Assembly (NCBI GenBank): GCA_012295275.1
Contig: CM022673.1
Location: 14,060,788-14,124,787 of the forward strand
Direction: 5' to 3'
DNA length: 64,000 nucleotides
Origin: Chrysomallon squamiferum
Taxonomy: Eukaryota; Mollusca; Gastropoda; Neomphalida; Peltospiridae
Both the position numbers and the translations under genes were made by a program. A model generated the notes under the pieces. The model did not search any database and was not told the DNA's origin. It saw nothing but the letters and a program-made list of their open reading frames with translations. Shown here one piece after another: positions 38,227 through 52,134 of this stretch; positions within the stretch are counted from its first letter, which is position 1; every line of letters starts with the position of its first letter.

Positions 38227-39150
38227 AATTATAGCAGTGTACACGTCACGTGATTAACATATCAGTAAGTTTACAATAACTGTACACGTCACGTAATTAA
38301 CATATCAGTAAGTTTACTATAACTGTACATGTCACGTAATTAACATATCAGTAAGTTTGCTATAAATCTACATGTCACGTAATTAACATATCAGTAAGTT
38401 TACTATAACTGTACACGTCACGTAATTAACATATCAGTAAGTTTGCTATAAATCTACATGTCACGTAATTAACATATCAGTAAGTTTACAATAACTGTAC
38501 ACGTCACGTAATTAACATATCAGTAAGTTTGCTATAAATCTACATGTCACGTAATTAACATATCAGTAAGTTTACAATAACTGTACACGTCACGTAATTA
38601 ACATATCAGTAAGTTTACTATAACTGTACATGTCGTATAATTAACATATCAGTAAGTTTACAATAACTGTACACGTCACGTAATTAACATATCAGTAAGT
38701 TTACTATAACTGTACACGTCACGTAATTAACATATCAGTAAGTTTACAATAACTGTACACGTCACGTAATTAACATATCAGTAAGTTTACTATAACTGTA
38801 CACGTCACGTAATTAACATATCAGTAAGTTTGCTATAAATCTACATGTCACGTAATTAACATATCAGTAAGTTTACTATAACTGTTCCCTAATTAATATA
38901 CTGTACAATAACTGTCACGTAAATTAACATATCAGTAAGTTTACTATAACTGTACACGTCACGTAATTAACATATCAGTAAGTTTGCTATAAATCTACAT
39001 GTCACGTAATTAACATATCAGTAAGTTTACTATAACTGTCCCCTAATTTATACATCAGAAAGCTTATTATAACAGTAAGTTTACTATAACTGTCCCCTAA
39101 TTTATACATCAGAAAGCTGATTATAACGAGTCATGTAAATAATATATCAG
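38227..39150. repeat. 43-bp minisatellite, about 18 copies
   Basis: The unit contains CACGTCACGTAATTAACAT followed by ATCAGTAAGTTTACTATAAC. Two main variants alternate, one with TGTACACGTC and TTTACTATAAC, the other with TCTACATGTC and TTTGCTATAAA. The last copies (after about 38885) are broken and shortened. It lies in the 5' intron of gene G. Confidence 0.9.
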
Positions 39151-39377
39151 TAAATTAATTATAGCAGTGTACTAGGAGACGTCTCGTAGTTAATATATCA
39201 GTAAGTTGTTTATAAATGTACACTATGTAAACATCAATAATTAATACATCACTTACAAATTTATGGAATCTCAGTGCATAAGATATATTAATTAATTATA
39301 ATAACACATTGTATAATAAACATATCTATAATAGATGTATCGATAAATAATAAACTGTAATGCTAGAACTATGAGTG

Positions 39378-39533
<156 letters not shown>

Positions 39534-39656
39534 CCATAATGAGACAAAACTATTCTATAACTGAGAAATTTATCTTATTTTTCAAATCAGTTGTTTTAAA
39601 GCGATACATAATTAATTATATATAACTTAGGAGAGAAAATAACAAAATATTCTTAC

Positions 39657-39712
39657 CTTTATTTCAGGTGAAAGATTGGTTGTGTTTAATCTTTGAAATC
39701 AACTTTTATATA
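39657..39712 (-). promoter_or_regulatory. Promoter and 5' noncoding exon of gene G
   Basis: TATATAAAAG (39712-39703) is a strong TATA box. About 45 bases later a donor AAAG|GTAAGA ends a short noncoding exon at 39657. The next acceptor is the one just before the ATG at 38195. The intervening 1.46-kb leader intron holds the 43-bp minisatellite and a (GA)n tract. Confidence 0.6.
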
Positions 39713-39719
39713 GATTCAG

Positions 39720-41340
<1,621 letters not shown>

Positions 41341-41349
41341 CGAGACCAG

Positions 41350-42142
41350 CTACCACAAGTCAAACAGTCCGTCCATCATCCTCCAGTAGTAAAGTTGCTG
41401 AATAAAGTTGTTTCTTCCCGGACGCCTCCACGGCGCTTGAATCGTCGCTGGGACTTGGTTCCCAAACAAAAAACCTCGTCCACGTCCTTGTGTCCAACCC
41501 TGCCGGGCAGTCTGGCTTCCATATGTACCCATCCGTCCACCAGAGGGCAGTGTCTGTGGTTTACCTTGAACTTGTGACGGCAACTTTCCTGAAGCGATCG
41601 GACTGGCTCCGTGTGAGACAGCGATGTTCGAGTGTCCTGTTACTGAGAAACACAGAGTAGAAATCACTGGTACTAATATACAGCTAAACTTTGTAAATAA
41701 ATAAATAAGAACTAAATAAGTAAGTAAGTAAATAAGTAACTAATAAAATCATTTTATAAAATGTAAGTATTATACCAATAATATTAAAATTATTTTTCTG
41801 TTTATGTTACATTCATGTCTGATTACGTTGTTTTTTTTTTTTTTTTTTTTTTTTTACTTCTTTTTCATTTTAACTGTAATTTCAAAATACGAACAAATAA
41901 AGTCTTACCTTCCTTATTTATTTAATAACAAAGTAAATAAATTTCTGTTATTATTTTGCTATGCACTGAACTGATTTAACGCACTTCGTAATATGATTAT
42001 TAATAAATTATCACTTTAATTTGCCTAAGTTTATCTTACTGTTTTGCTGAATAATGGTTACAAGAAACTCACATGCAACATCAACGACGTGAACTACAGC
42101 TACACCGACAGCGAGAAACGCGAGGAAACACAGAGAACTCAT
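41350..42142 (-). CDS. Gene H: small secreted Gly/Arg/Gln-rich protein (120 aa)
   Basis: Exons 42142-42073 (signal peptide of about 23 residues starting MSSLCFLAFLAV) and 41642-41350, phase 1. The mature part has a Ser/Pro/Gln-rich start, a GWTQGRGRGFLFG block and a tail RNNFIQQLYYWRMMDGLF ending DLW-stop. The acceptor is CTCAG|TAACAG; the alternative AG five bases later would create TGA at the junction. A noncoding exon with donor CTG|GTGAGT at 42585 and an acceptor just before the ATG region complete the leader. Gene I is an inverted copy. No known family recognised. Confidence 0.83.
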
Positions 42143-42369
42143 TCTGACTTCGTGGTGAGGTATCTGAAATAAACGATGTGTTTAGAAAACACGTTTTTTT
42201 CTTTAATATACATCATTGGAAATCTTTAAATAAGTGACTGAAAGCTTTACATTAAAAAATAATAAAAGGAATGAAATAAAAAGAATCAATCACTGAGTAA
42301 GAAAGGAAATGTATGAATGAATTAAAAAGATGAATAAAGGATAAGAAATAAAACACACGATCTGAGTGA

Positions 42370-42383
42370 ATAATAACAAAAAA

Positions 42384-42426
<43 letters not shown>

Positions 42427-42455
42427 ACAAATAAACAAATAAATAAATAAACAAA
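42370..42455. repeat. (AAAT)n in the leader intron of gene H
   Basis: AAAT/AAAC units. The mirror position in gene I carries a TATG tract (44457-44575) instead, so the two arms gained different repeats. Confidence 0.9.
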
Positions 42456-42584
42456 CGAGAGTATTAAAAAAAAATCGAAGAATGATGTTCTTGAGGAAAA
42501 TGTTGTTTACTAAAAGAAACACAAACATTTTTCACATAACAAAGCGTAAGTCTGATTAATATATTTTTACTAACAGCTACTCAC

Positions 42585-42640
42585 CAGTGTAGAATGCCAG
42601 AAATTTATTTACAGCCACCACATAAATACTGTTAACTAAA
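42585..42640 (-). promoter_or_regulatory. Promoter region and 5' noncoding exon of gene H
   Basis: GTATTTATG (TATA-like) is followed by GGCATTCTACACTG and a GTGAGTAGC donor at 42584. The same block is conserved in inverted orientation at 44284-44330 before gene I, which supports it as functional or recently so. Confidence 0.5.
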
Positions 42641-42829
42641 AGTCACTGTCCAATCGTAACGTAATTTAACACATTAATGTGTTTATTTCGTGTTGACTTA
42701 TAGATAGTACCACCTTCATCATCATTATTCATGTTAGCAAAACGTTTTTATTTACACACATTAACTAAAACTAGGACGTCCAAGGTTACAGCAAAAATGA
42801 AGAAGAAAAAAATTCTTGATACAGTTGCC

Positions 42830-44085
42830 AAAAGTACAGATTCGTTTGCTTTTATTCTTTCTTTGTAAGGGAGGGACAGCGAAATTTAACAAGAGATGTT
42901 TTAGTAAAGAACTCCATTAATTCCTCATCATAAAATTTATAAATGACCTGAGACGTTTGACGCTGTTTTCTGTTTTAAAACCAAACTGGGGTTAGTTTCG
43001 TATCCCAATCAGACATCACCCTGGTTTCCAAGCAATCACTAAGGAAACACAGTATTTTATTGTGACCAGTGTATATAAAAATAAGCCTTGCTGTTAATAT
43101 TATAAAATATTTTATTGTGTAAAAATAATGATAAAAAAAAAAAATAAAATAGTCACTCTCGTCCCCCAAATCTGCGCATGTTTTTTTATATTCATTACCT
43201 GAACATTGTAATTAAATATAGGTGGTAAACAAAACTATTTTCTTGACAGAAAAACAATTTAAGTAACGATAAATCGTTTTCGATCAGAATATATAATTTT
43301 CTTTCAACTGAAAAACAAATTTATTACCATTCACTGTTTTAATGACAGAATCGTGTCTGGAAGTAAAACATTAAAAGCAACAGTTTTACTAAAATTAGTA
43401 TTTACTATATTACCTGACACTTAAATCTATATTACAAATATAAAACTCTATTTACGTTATCTTTGATTGTAAACATTTTATTTATTTTGAAAAGTGTCAC
43501 GTACAGTTCAGTAAGCATGCCTGAACATGTAGCTCTACTGGGAAAGCATTTGAATATGTAATATATGACAACCAATCAGAAAAGAGTACGGAATCATGTG
43601 ACTGCGTTATACTAATTAGTGTCGATTATATGTTATCGACCCCATAATTATGTAAACTGATAAAACAAACAGAAAAGTTAATGTTTTATGTTGTAAATAT
43701 TGAACTGTTACTATTTTAAATAATGAAAATATGATCTTTATATTTTGCCTGGTTTTTAAACAGAGGTTTTATAATATATGATGTCTTCTTTAATAGTAAT
43801 TTAAGATATATTTAAAAGTTCATTGACAGTGTTTTCTATTTACTAACTGTTTTCTGATTTATGAAAAATTCTAACACCTTGAATTTTCGTTTAACGTTTT
43901 GTTAGACATGGATTTGAGTTTTAATTACTGATATACCAGTTAAAAGTTTATAATTATTGTTGTTGAAATAATCATTAACAATTACCAATAACATTTTTTT
44001 TTTTTTTCTTTCTTTTTTTTATTCAAAATACAGTGAACGAATGAAAGAAAAAATTGGATTTGTATTTTTTGAATCTTTATTAAAG
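42830..44085. other. Spacer between the arms of the inverted duplication
   Basis: About 1.2 kb of unique AT-rich sequence containing the region shared by the two divergent promoters. No exon seen. Confidence 0.6.
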
Positions 44086-44283
44086 AATATTTATTTTGTG
44101 TTTATTTTATTATTTTTTTCTTCTTTAACCTTGGACGTTCTTGTTTTAGTTAATGTGTGTAAACAAAAACGTTTTGCTTACATGAATAATGACGATGAAG
44201 GTGGTACTATCTATAAGTCAACACGAAATAAACACATTAACGTGTTAAATTACATTACGATTGGACAACGACTTTTAGTTAAC

Positions 44284-44324
44284 AGTATTTAACCTTGTAA
44301 ACACATTTCTGGCATTCAACGCTG
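44284..44324 (+). promoter_or_regulatory. Promoter region and 5' noncoding exon of gene I
   Basis: CAGTATTTAACC (TATA-like) is followed by GGCATTCAACGCTG and the donor GTGAGTAGC at 44325. This mirrors the leader of gene H. The acceptor is TTTATTTCAG just before 44811. Confidence 0.45.
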
Positions 44325-44454
44325 GTGAGTAGCTGTTAGTAAAAATATATCAATTAGACTTACGCTTTGTTATGTGAAAAATGTTTGTGTTTCTTTTACT
44401 AAAGAAATTTGTTTTTTCAAGAAGAACATTCATTCCTTTATTTATTTATTCATT

Positions 44455-44462
44455 TATGTATG

Positions 44463-44496
<34 letters not shown>

Positions 44497-44610
44497 TGTA
44501 TGTATGTATGTATGTATGTATGTATGTATGTATGTATGTATGTATGTATGTATGTATGTATGTATGTATATATATATATATATATATTTATTTATTTATT
44601 TATTTACTTG
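44455..44610. repeat. (TATG)n, (TA)n, (TTTA)n in the leader intron of gene I
   Basis: TATG to about 44570 followed by short TA and TTTA runs. Confidence 0.95.
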
Positions 44611-44829
44611 CTTATATCTTTATTTTTCTTATCCTTTATTCATCTTGTTTAATAAAGTCATACATTTCCTTTCTTATTCAGTGACTGATACGTTTTATTT
44701 CTTTCGTTTTATTATTTCTTAATGTAAAGCTTTCAGTCACTTATTTAAAGATTTCCAATGAAATATATTTAAAAAAAACGTGTTTTCTAAACACATCGTT
44801 TATTTCAGACATCTCACCACGAAGTCAGA

Positions 44830-45655
44830 ATGAGTTCTGTCTATTTCCTCCCTTTTCTCGCTGTCATTGTAGCTGTTGTTCACGTCGCTGATGATTCAGG
44901 TGAGTTGCTTGTAACCATGGTACAGCAAAACACTAAGATAAAACTTTGACTTTTTATTAATAAGCAAACTATGAATTAGGTTAAGTCAATACAAAACAAA
45001 AACAAAAATCTATTTATTTACTTTGTTACTAAACACATAAGGAAAGCACTGCTTCACTTGTTTGTATTTTGGAGCTAGAGTTAAAATTAAACCTGACAAG
45101 TAGTGAAAAAAACAATCAGTCATGAAAACAATATAATTAGAAAAAGAATTTTGATAATAGCACATAATTTCAGTAAATAATTATCAGCTGTAATGAAATC
45201 TTTCAGTTTTTAAAAAGTCTTACGAAATTTATTTATTCATCTATTTTTTCTACCTATGTAATCAGTATGTTTGTATATGAATCTTTTTGTGTATATATCT
45301 GTGTATATGTGTGTCTCTCTATCTATCTATCTCTGTATTTATCTGTCTGTCTGTCTGTCTCTCTGTCCGTCTGTCTCTCTGTTTCTCTATCTGTCTGTCT
45401 CTCTCTATATATATATGTTTACAAGTGTAGCTGTGTATTAGTATCAGTGATATCTGGATGTATTCAGTAGCAAGGCGCTCAGACTTTCTAGTAACGTCTG
45501 AACATATAAAGGTAAACGAAATAATCCACGCAAACGCCCAGGTTCACACTCAGGTCAGTGAGATGCGTATACAAGCCAAACTGCCCACCGAGGTTGGACA
45601 CAACGAAGTGGACAACGTTTCTTGTTTCGGAACCAAGTTCCAGCGACGATACTAG
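44830..45655 (+). pseudogene. Gene I: inverted, frameshifted copy of gene H
   Basis: Exon 1 (44830-44899) is intact: 23-residue signal peptide starting MSSVYFLPFLAV, phase 1 donor. Exon 2 from 45492 is homologous to gene H exon 2 over the stretch encoding GWTQ...FLF.NQVPATI.APWRRP. Relative to H it carries a net 2-base loss after the ATG at about 45563, so the spliced frame reads on as VGHNEVDNV and stops at 45655. Even in the ancestral frame a TGA follows soon after APWRRP, so the Met/Trp tail is lost. As it stands the spliced frame would give 77 residues. Either a pseudogene or a diverging gene; I favour decay. Confidence 0.65.
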
Positions 45656-45699
45656 CGCCATGGAGACGTCCGGCAAAGTGCGGGTGAACCGTTAAAAAG

Positions 45700-45845
45700 T
45701 ACACAAATAATTTGTATCATGTAATTATTACATACTATCCAGCTGTATATATATATATATATGGACCTGTCTCATGGAAAGAAATGTAATTTGTTTCTTA
45801 GGGGAAATAACTCTTTATTTATTTTTTTATTTTATTTTATATTTA

Positions 45846-45921
<76 letters not shown>

Positions 45922-46597
45922 GTTGTTGTTGTTGTTGTTTTTGTTGTTCTTTTGGTGTTTTTTTTTTTTTTTTTTTTTTTTCTATATCTGAGAATTAAGA
46001 TATAGTAAGTCAAGACTAGGACATGTTTTTTGTTTTCTTTTCTTTTTTGATATTTTGAGTTTTACTGTAGAAAAAATATATGTATTATTTTTATATTAAT
46101 AACAAAGAATATGTAAAAAAAATTGAAATAAAAATATAAATACATTATTTCTCGTTGTAGTCTGTATCTCTGTGATACATTAAACCGCAGATTTCTAAAT
46201 GTATTTAAATACAAAAATTAAAAAACCCCGCTTAAATACGCATGTCGGAGCTGCAGATATCTCAATGTATTTAAAAGAAAAACGTCCAAGCAAACATTTT
46301 TTGGATGACTGAATTGTCTCTGGGGTTATAGAGTCACACAGTCTGTGACGTAATCCGCGGTTCGATATGTTTTTCTTCTTCAAGTTGAAAGTGTAGGCAC
46401 ATTTTGTCGTTAGGAATGACAAATATATATCGCAATATTAGACAGAAAAATGTGTGAAATATTCCTGAAATTTCTTTGTAAAATATTCAGTCCTCATACT
46501 ATTCTGAAAATTTAATTAATAATATTTTGTAGGACATCTGCCAGTCAAAAATGTTTGCTTCAGCATTCTTTCATTTAAATATACCTCTCTCTTCTTC

Positions 46598-46641
<44 letters not shown>

Positions 46642-47190
46642 TAATAATAATAATAATAATAATGATAATAATAATAATAATAATAACAATAATAATAATA
46701 TAATAGTCTTTTCAAATGTGAAAAAGGAAATATTTTTAAAAGTTAAAGAAACATTAAAAGTAATATTGGTGAAATAAACGAAATATTTCTTTACAGACGT
46801 ATGCATTAATCTTTTTCTCGGTTATTTTCTTTCTTTGTTTTTCTTTTTCTTTTTCTTCCTTTTTAAAAAAAAAAAAATAATAATAATAAAAAATTAAAAT
46901 AAAATAAGATAAATAAATAAATATTCCCCAGTATTAAAGAAGTAAAGACTTCCACAAATAATCTGTACCTTCATGCTAAATATTTTTACGCTTATAAAAT
47001 TTCAAAACTATTTCTTAAGTTATTAAGGAATAAATTTTGGAATTACGACGACAGTACAGGGGGTATTAAGAAGCATCGCCCTAGGGTAAGTTACGTTATG
47101 TAAACATTTGGGTTGTGAGTAAATATGACAGATATTAATGAATGTGCTATTTTTGTAAATCAAACTGGAACAAGAACAAAAGAACAATTA
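45700..47190. other. Between genes I and J
   Basis: TTTA/TTA/poly(T) tract at 45810-45983, second dispersed repeat with (TAA)n at 46497-46700, and AT-rich sequence. No gene seen. Confidence 0.6.
46497..46600. repeat. Dispersed repeat ending in (TAA)n, copy 2
   Basis: Second copy of the 29742-29841 repeat, also followed by (TAA)n. It lies between genes I and J. Confidence 0.75.
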
Positions 47191-47200
47191 TTAACAGTTT

Positions 47201-47293
47201 TATAACTGCGTGGTAAAAGTCTTCATGCTGGACTAGTAACTTTCAGTTACATAATACAACTCAAAGACTTAGGCAGGCTACAAGATCACGATG
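47201..47293 (+). promoter_or_regulatory. Candidate promoter and 5' noncoding exon of gene J
   Basis: TATAAC at 47201 lies about 90 bases before a GTAAGTG donor (after 47293). The next acceptor in register with a start codon is the one abutting the ATG at 47954. The TATA match is weak. Confidence 0.35.
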
Positions 47294-47953
47294 GTAAGTG
47301 ATTTTGTTTTTTGTGTAAATATATCAGTAACTGTACTAGCCCGTCTTATAACCACACACAGACATGCCCAGACAAAGACACAGAGAAAAATACATACATA
47401 AATATATATACACACACACATACATATTTTACATACATACACACATATACATACATACATACATACATACATAAACAAATACATACACACATATATATAC
47501 ATATATGTGTGTGTGTGTGTGTACATACATATATTTATATATGTGTGTGTACATTCTTACAAACATATATACATATAAATATGTAGCAAATATACAATAT
47601 AAAACAATACAAATTTATTTATTTGTATATTTATTTATATATTTATTTGTTTATTTTTTTATTTATGAGAGAGAGAGGTACTCACAAAACACTTGACACA
47701 TTCAGTAGTTAGTATTTTATTTTGATATCAAAGCAACAACAACAACAACAACAACAATAATAATATAGTAACAATAACAATAAGAATGATAATACTAATA
47801 ACATTATCAACATCATCATTTTTATTATTATTGTTGTAGACTGCTTTTTGTGTTCTTGTTGTTGTTCGTCTTTTGTTGTTCGTTTTGCTTTGTTTTTGTT
47901 TGTTTGTTTTGTATTTTATACTTATTAAAGATTTATATTTTTTTAATTCACAG

Positions 47954-48317
47954 ATGAAACTGAACGTCGTGCTCGTTTTCCTTGTTCTGCTGTTTGTCTG
48001 TCAGACAGTTTGTTCACGAGGTGAGTTTTAACTGAGTATGTCTGTGTTAGTCGTTTATATACAGGAATCAGAATGATCTGCTCCTGCTAGTGTTTGTTCT
48101 TTAGATAAATCTAGTTGACGGTCCTTGTAGATATTTTCTCTTCTGAATTACTTCTAAATTAAATCTGGGTCCAGTTTGTAAACAGAACGCACTGTTTTAA
48201 AGTCCTGTCAGGTAAACGTAGCATGTCTGACTGGTTATTCTTTTATTTATTTATTTTATTTTGTTTTATTTTAAATTAGTAAGTCCATTCTCAGTTTTCA
48301 GTGAATAAATTATTATT

Positions 48318-48351
<34 letters not shown>

Positions 48352-50083
48352 TATGGTGTGTGTGTTGGTGTAGGGTATGTTTGTGTATGTATGTGTGTGT
48401 GTGTGTGTATTGTGAGTGTCTAGTGCATGTTGTGTTTGTATGTGGTTGTGTTTGGTGTGTTTGTGTCTGCGTGTGTGTGTGTATGTGTGGTGTATGGAGT
48501 GTGTGTATGTGTGGTTGCGTTTGGTGTGTTTGTCTCTGTGTAAATGTGTGTTTGTGTGTGTGTTATGTGTGGTAGAGTCGGGTGTGTCTGGTACACAGAG
48601 TGTTTATCTGTAGTGATATTAGGTGTGTTTGTTTCTGTGTATCTCTGTGTGTGTGTGTTGTGTAATGGTGAGTTATCTGAGAGTAGAAAAGAGTAGTTTT
48701 GTTTTGAGTTACGCTTTCTCTACCAATGATTGTCCCAGGCACGTTTTTACGTTACTTCTTTCTTTATGTTAGCTGTATTTGTACACTGCCTGTATTGTAC
48801 AGTTTCATACTTTGAGTATTTTTCAAACATATATTTTTGTATTACTTGTATTTTGCGTTACGTGTATTTCTAATTACCAATATTTTCCTATTACTGTATT
48901 TTTCGTTATGTGTATTTTTTAAATTACTGTATTATTCGTCATGTGTATTTTTTAAATTACCTGTATTTCTGTTTATCTTTGTACTTTGCATTTCGTGGGT
49001 GACAGGAAATCTGTCAAGTCGCTGAAGCAGAGAAACAGGGAGAGACTTGTCGTGACTTGTTTATCCTGTTTGTCTGTCTGTCTGAACACTTCTTATATTT
49101 CTCTTATAAATAATGAAATTGTTGCGGCATGACACATGCTAGGTCACTGGATCAACTCTCGCCTATACGCCCAGTGAAATATTTCCCTCACAAGCAATTT
49201 CTCACGACTGTGTATCGATGGCTATCTGTTTTTTTGTTTTCCTCGCTATGGGAAGACGTTTATGAAATATCTCTTTGTATTAGCCAATAAACGTACATAC
49301 AATGGAGGCAGAACGTTCCGTAACTCATTTTATTATTACTATGACATGCAATAACAAGAATTAATAGAAAACATATCCAGCTGGTTTACGTGTTTAAGTG
49401 CCTTTATATGTCTGTGTTCATGTTTCTGTGTGAGTGTGTGTGTGTGTGTGTATTTACATATGTATATACACGTTTGTGCACCTCTGTGTATATTTATTGT
49501 TGTGTATGAGCCACAGTGTTTTTGTATATATTATATATTTACGTGTGAATATTTACTTCACTGTCTATAATTTTCTGATATCTGCATTGTGATAACCTGA
49601 AACTAACTATCAGCAGATATTAGGTGTCTGTGTATTTAAGTAAATGATGATAAAAGATTTCTCTTCTCTAAAAGCTAGGTATCGCAATTTCATTTTATTT
49701 CACTGAATCTATTTTAAGACCTATTACATCTTTTACTACAGGTATATTACATTATTATACCAAATGTACAATTTAGAATTAGTCTGTTTAATAATATATC
49801 AGTAATGTGTGTACGTTGTAAAAGTGTAAACCTTTGTTTAACGATAACCTAGCACAAAAATATTGGGTGATCCTGTAAATGTATTCAGTCTATAAAATGA
49901 ATAACTTTTTTGATGAGTATACATGACTTTGTAGATAACAACCAGACACGATTTGCAGTCGGGCCGGCCACTCCCATGGCGTTGCCACCGTTCGCTCGGC
50001 CAACCCAGTCGCCGATGTCGTCGTTCCTGAACCAATGGCTCAAGTTGAGACTGTGGATGATGATTATGGATGAATTTATCTGA
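47954..50083 (+). CDS. Gene J: small secreted protein with Met/Trp tail (71 aa)
   Basis: Exons 47954-48020 (22-residue signal peptide ending VCQTVCSR) and 49935-50083, phase 1. The mature part is about 49 residues: NQT sequon, Pro-rich middle (PATPMALPPFARPTQSP), then the tail FLNQWLKLRLWMMIMDEFI and TGA. There is no cysteine in the mature part. The acceptor CACAG directly abuts the ATG, so a noncoding exon must lie upstream; a likely one ends at the donor ATG|GTAAGTG at 47293-47294. AATAAA follows 41 bases past the stop. The intron (1.9 kb) contains TG-rich repeats and a degraded SINE-like copy. Not a recognised family. Confidence 0.82.
48317..48680. repeat. TG-rich tract in the intron of gene J
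   Basis: Interrupted TG, GTGT and TGTTTG units over about 350 bases. Confidence 0.9.
49125..49320. mobile_element. Degraded SINE-like repeat
   Basis: The block reads GCTAGGTCACTGGATCAACT, then GCCCAGTGAAATATTTCC and CACGACTGTGTATCGATGGC, ending near CCAATAAACG. From memory this order matches a tRNA-derived SINE widespread in mollusc genomes (B-box GGATCGATCC, then a GGGCTATTTCTCGTTCCAG motif, then CACGACTGG). A repeat library search is needed to confirm. It lies in the intron of gene J. Confidence 0.4.
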
Positions 50084-50123
50084 CACTGACGAAATGTCTG
50101 TCATCTTCAGAGAAAATGTACTA

Positions 50124-50129
50124 AATAAA
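50124..50129 (+). terminator. Poly(A) signal candidate, gene J
   Basis: AATAAA, 41 bases after the stop codon. Confidence 0.5.
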
Positions 50130-50154
50130 ATTATACTTAAAATCGTCAAATAAT

Positions 50155-50240
50155 CTTGTTATTTATTTGTTTGTTTATATTTTATTTATTTATTTATTTA
50201 TTTATCTTTATTTATTTATATTTATCTATATATCTATCTT

Positions 50241-50324
<84 letters not shown>

Positions 50325-50370
50325 GCTATCTATCTGTCTGTCTGTCTGTCTGTCTATATGTCTGTCTTTC
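50155..50370. repeat. (TTTA)/(TATC) tract after gene J
   Basis: TTTA units then TATC from about 50222 to 50335 and TCTG to 50353. Confidence 0.95.
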
Positions 50371-50399
50371 CCCCTTTGTTTTCTATTTTATTTGTTTGA

Positions 50400-51830
50400 T
50401 TGTTTAAAACTGAAACGGCAAACCCACACTCACCTACTCATGTGTTATCATCGTCATTATTAATCAATCATTTTGAGAAGTAATCAACAACATTATTCAA
50501 ATTTTGATGTTTGTGTGAGATGGCATTGATTGTATTATATATATATATATATATATAAAGAAAAGAAAGAAAAAGCAACAGATGTCTAAATAAGAACTAA
50601 ATGGCTGAAGCGTGAAGCAAAAGAACAGGTTAATCTGTTGCCTTTTCAAGAAAGCTGAACATGAAATATATTTTATGTTGACATGAGAATTTGGACAATG
50701 ACAAAATCAGACACAAATCGTTTAAAACAATTTACTATGTTCTCTCAGTAAAAAGATAGTTAATTAAACATTATAAAATATATAAAGTCTTAGAAGTGAG
50801 TAAACACACACACCGATTTGGAAATAGATTATTGTATAAAACATTAAAATAATGAATGACAGAATCAAATATATATGCCGACAAATATCCAGATACAACG
50901 CACTGTTATAAATAAATATATTTGGATAATATCACATAAACTTATTTAATAAGAAACGTTTAAACATTCGACAAATAAATCGATTAATATAAACGTATAT
51001 AAATATATCGAAACACAAACCATTTAATACAAACATACGTATAAAAATCAACACATAAACTTATTTAATACAAACATACGTATAAATAGATCGACAAAAT
51101 AACTTGTTTAATAACTAAATTATATGTATTTAATTAAACGATACGCAAACTCATCTAATACAAACATACACACACAAAATAGAGAGATCGACAAACGTAT
51201 CTATTTTATTATTTTTATGCAATGTCTATGTTAAAACAGATAATAATCGACAAAATAAATAAATAAATAACAACTAAACTATATATATAATGCAATTTCA
51301 TTAAACAATAATATAGCAAAAGACACAAACACAACATATAAAGTGCACACACACACACACACATATAACATAAATATATAGAAGAGAGAGAGAGAGAGAG
51401 GGGGGGCGTGGCAGAAATTAATAGTCACACAGTTGGTAACTGTTATTTTAAATTATTTCTATAATTTAGGTATATGTTTTCTAAGTGTTAATAAAACATT
51501 ATTGTTCAAAACCTCTATAATCTAAAAAATTGTTCTCTTAATACCATCAGTACTCTAAGATTTTGACATTATCCAAATTTATTGTAACTAAATGATGCAG
51601 TAATTTTAAATCCTAAGACTACCCCATCACTGGTAAATGTCAGATTAATTATCTACATTTATTTATTATTTTACTTTTTATTATTATTATCTTGGCATCT
51701 ATTTTAATGCTACTCTTATATCGTTAAATCTTTTGAAAAGTGCCCTTTTAATTTGTATGAAATTCTCCCAACATTTTCAACCCTAACCTCGTCAACAGTA
51801 ATTATATCAATTTTACTCGCATTCCAACAC
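50400..51830. other. Between genes J and K
   Basis: AT-rich, with degenerate repeats around TTTAATACAAACATACGTAT at 50930-51200. No gene seen. Confidence 0.6.
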
Positions 51831-51835
51831 ACACC

Positions 51836-51886
51836 TATAAAACACGAGCACATATTGCAAACAGAAAACTGTTGTGTACAAGATAG
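51836..51886 (+). promoter_or_regulatory. Promoter and 5' noncoding exon of gene K
   Basis: CTATAAAACACG (TATA at 51836) is followed by a short leader ending at the donor GATAG|GTAAGA. The acceptor is TTTTAG or the following TTGCAG just before the ATG at 52135. Confidence 0.6.
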
Positions 51887-51947
51887 GTAAGACAAATTAA
51901 TTTATTTTTAAGCATGATTGCCACTAGAATGTCAAAATATATTTTAG

Positions 51948-51978
<31 letters not shown>

Positions 51979-52134
51979 CGTAGTAAAATATATTTTGACA
52001 TTTTACATAAACATTCATATATACATACAGATGTAAACACACTTAAATACAAAGATACACATACATACATATATATATATATAAGACCAATAATATTATT
52101 AATTTTAGATTGCAGTTTCAAAATATTTACAAGT

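Larger units (their letters stand above)
41350..45680. repeat. Large inverted duplication carrying genes H and I
   Basis: Left arm about 41350-42830, right arm about 44085-45680, with a spacer near 1.2 kb. Matching landmarks in opposite orientation include AACACATTAATGTGTTTATT against its mirror near 44240, the block encoding the leader exon, the signal exon, the first bases of the coding intron and exon 2. The arms have diverged by substitutions and small indels and by different simple repeats in the intron. Confidence 0.85.

Noticed and set aside
38227-39150. CRISPR-like array
   Set aside because: The 43-bp units are contiguous without unique spacers, in a eukaryotic intron; it is a minisatellite.
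48321-48613. Cys/Val-rich plus frames
   Set aside because: Translated TG repeats within the intron of gene J; cysteine spacing follows the repeat, not a domain.
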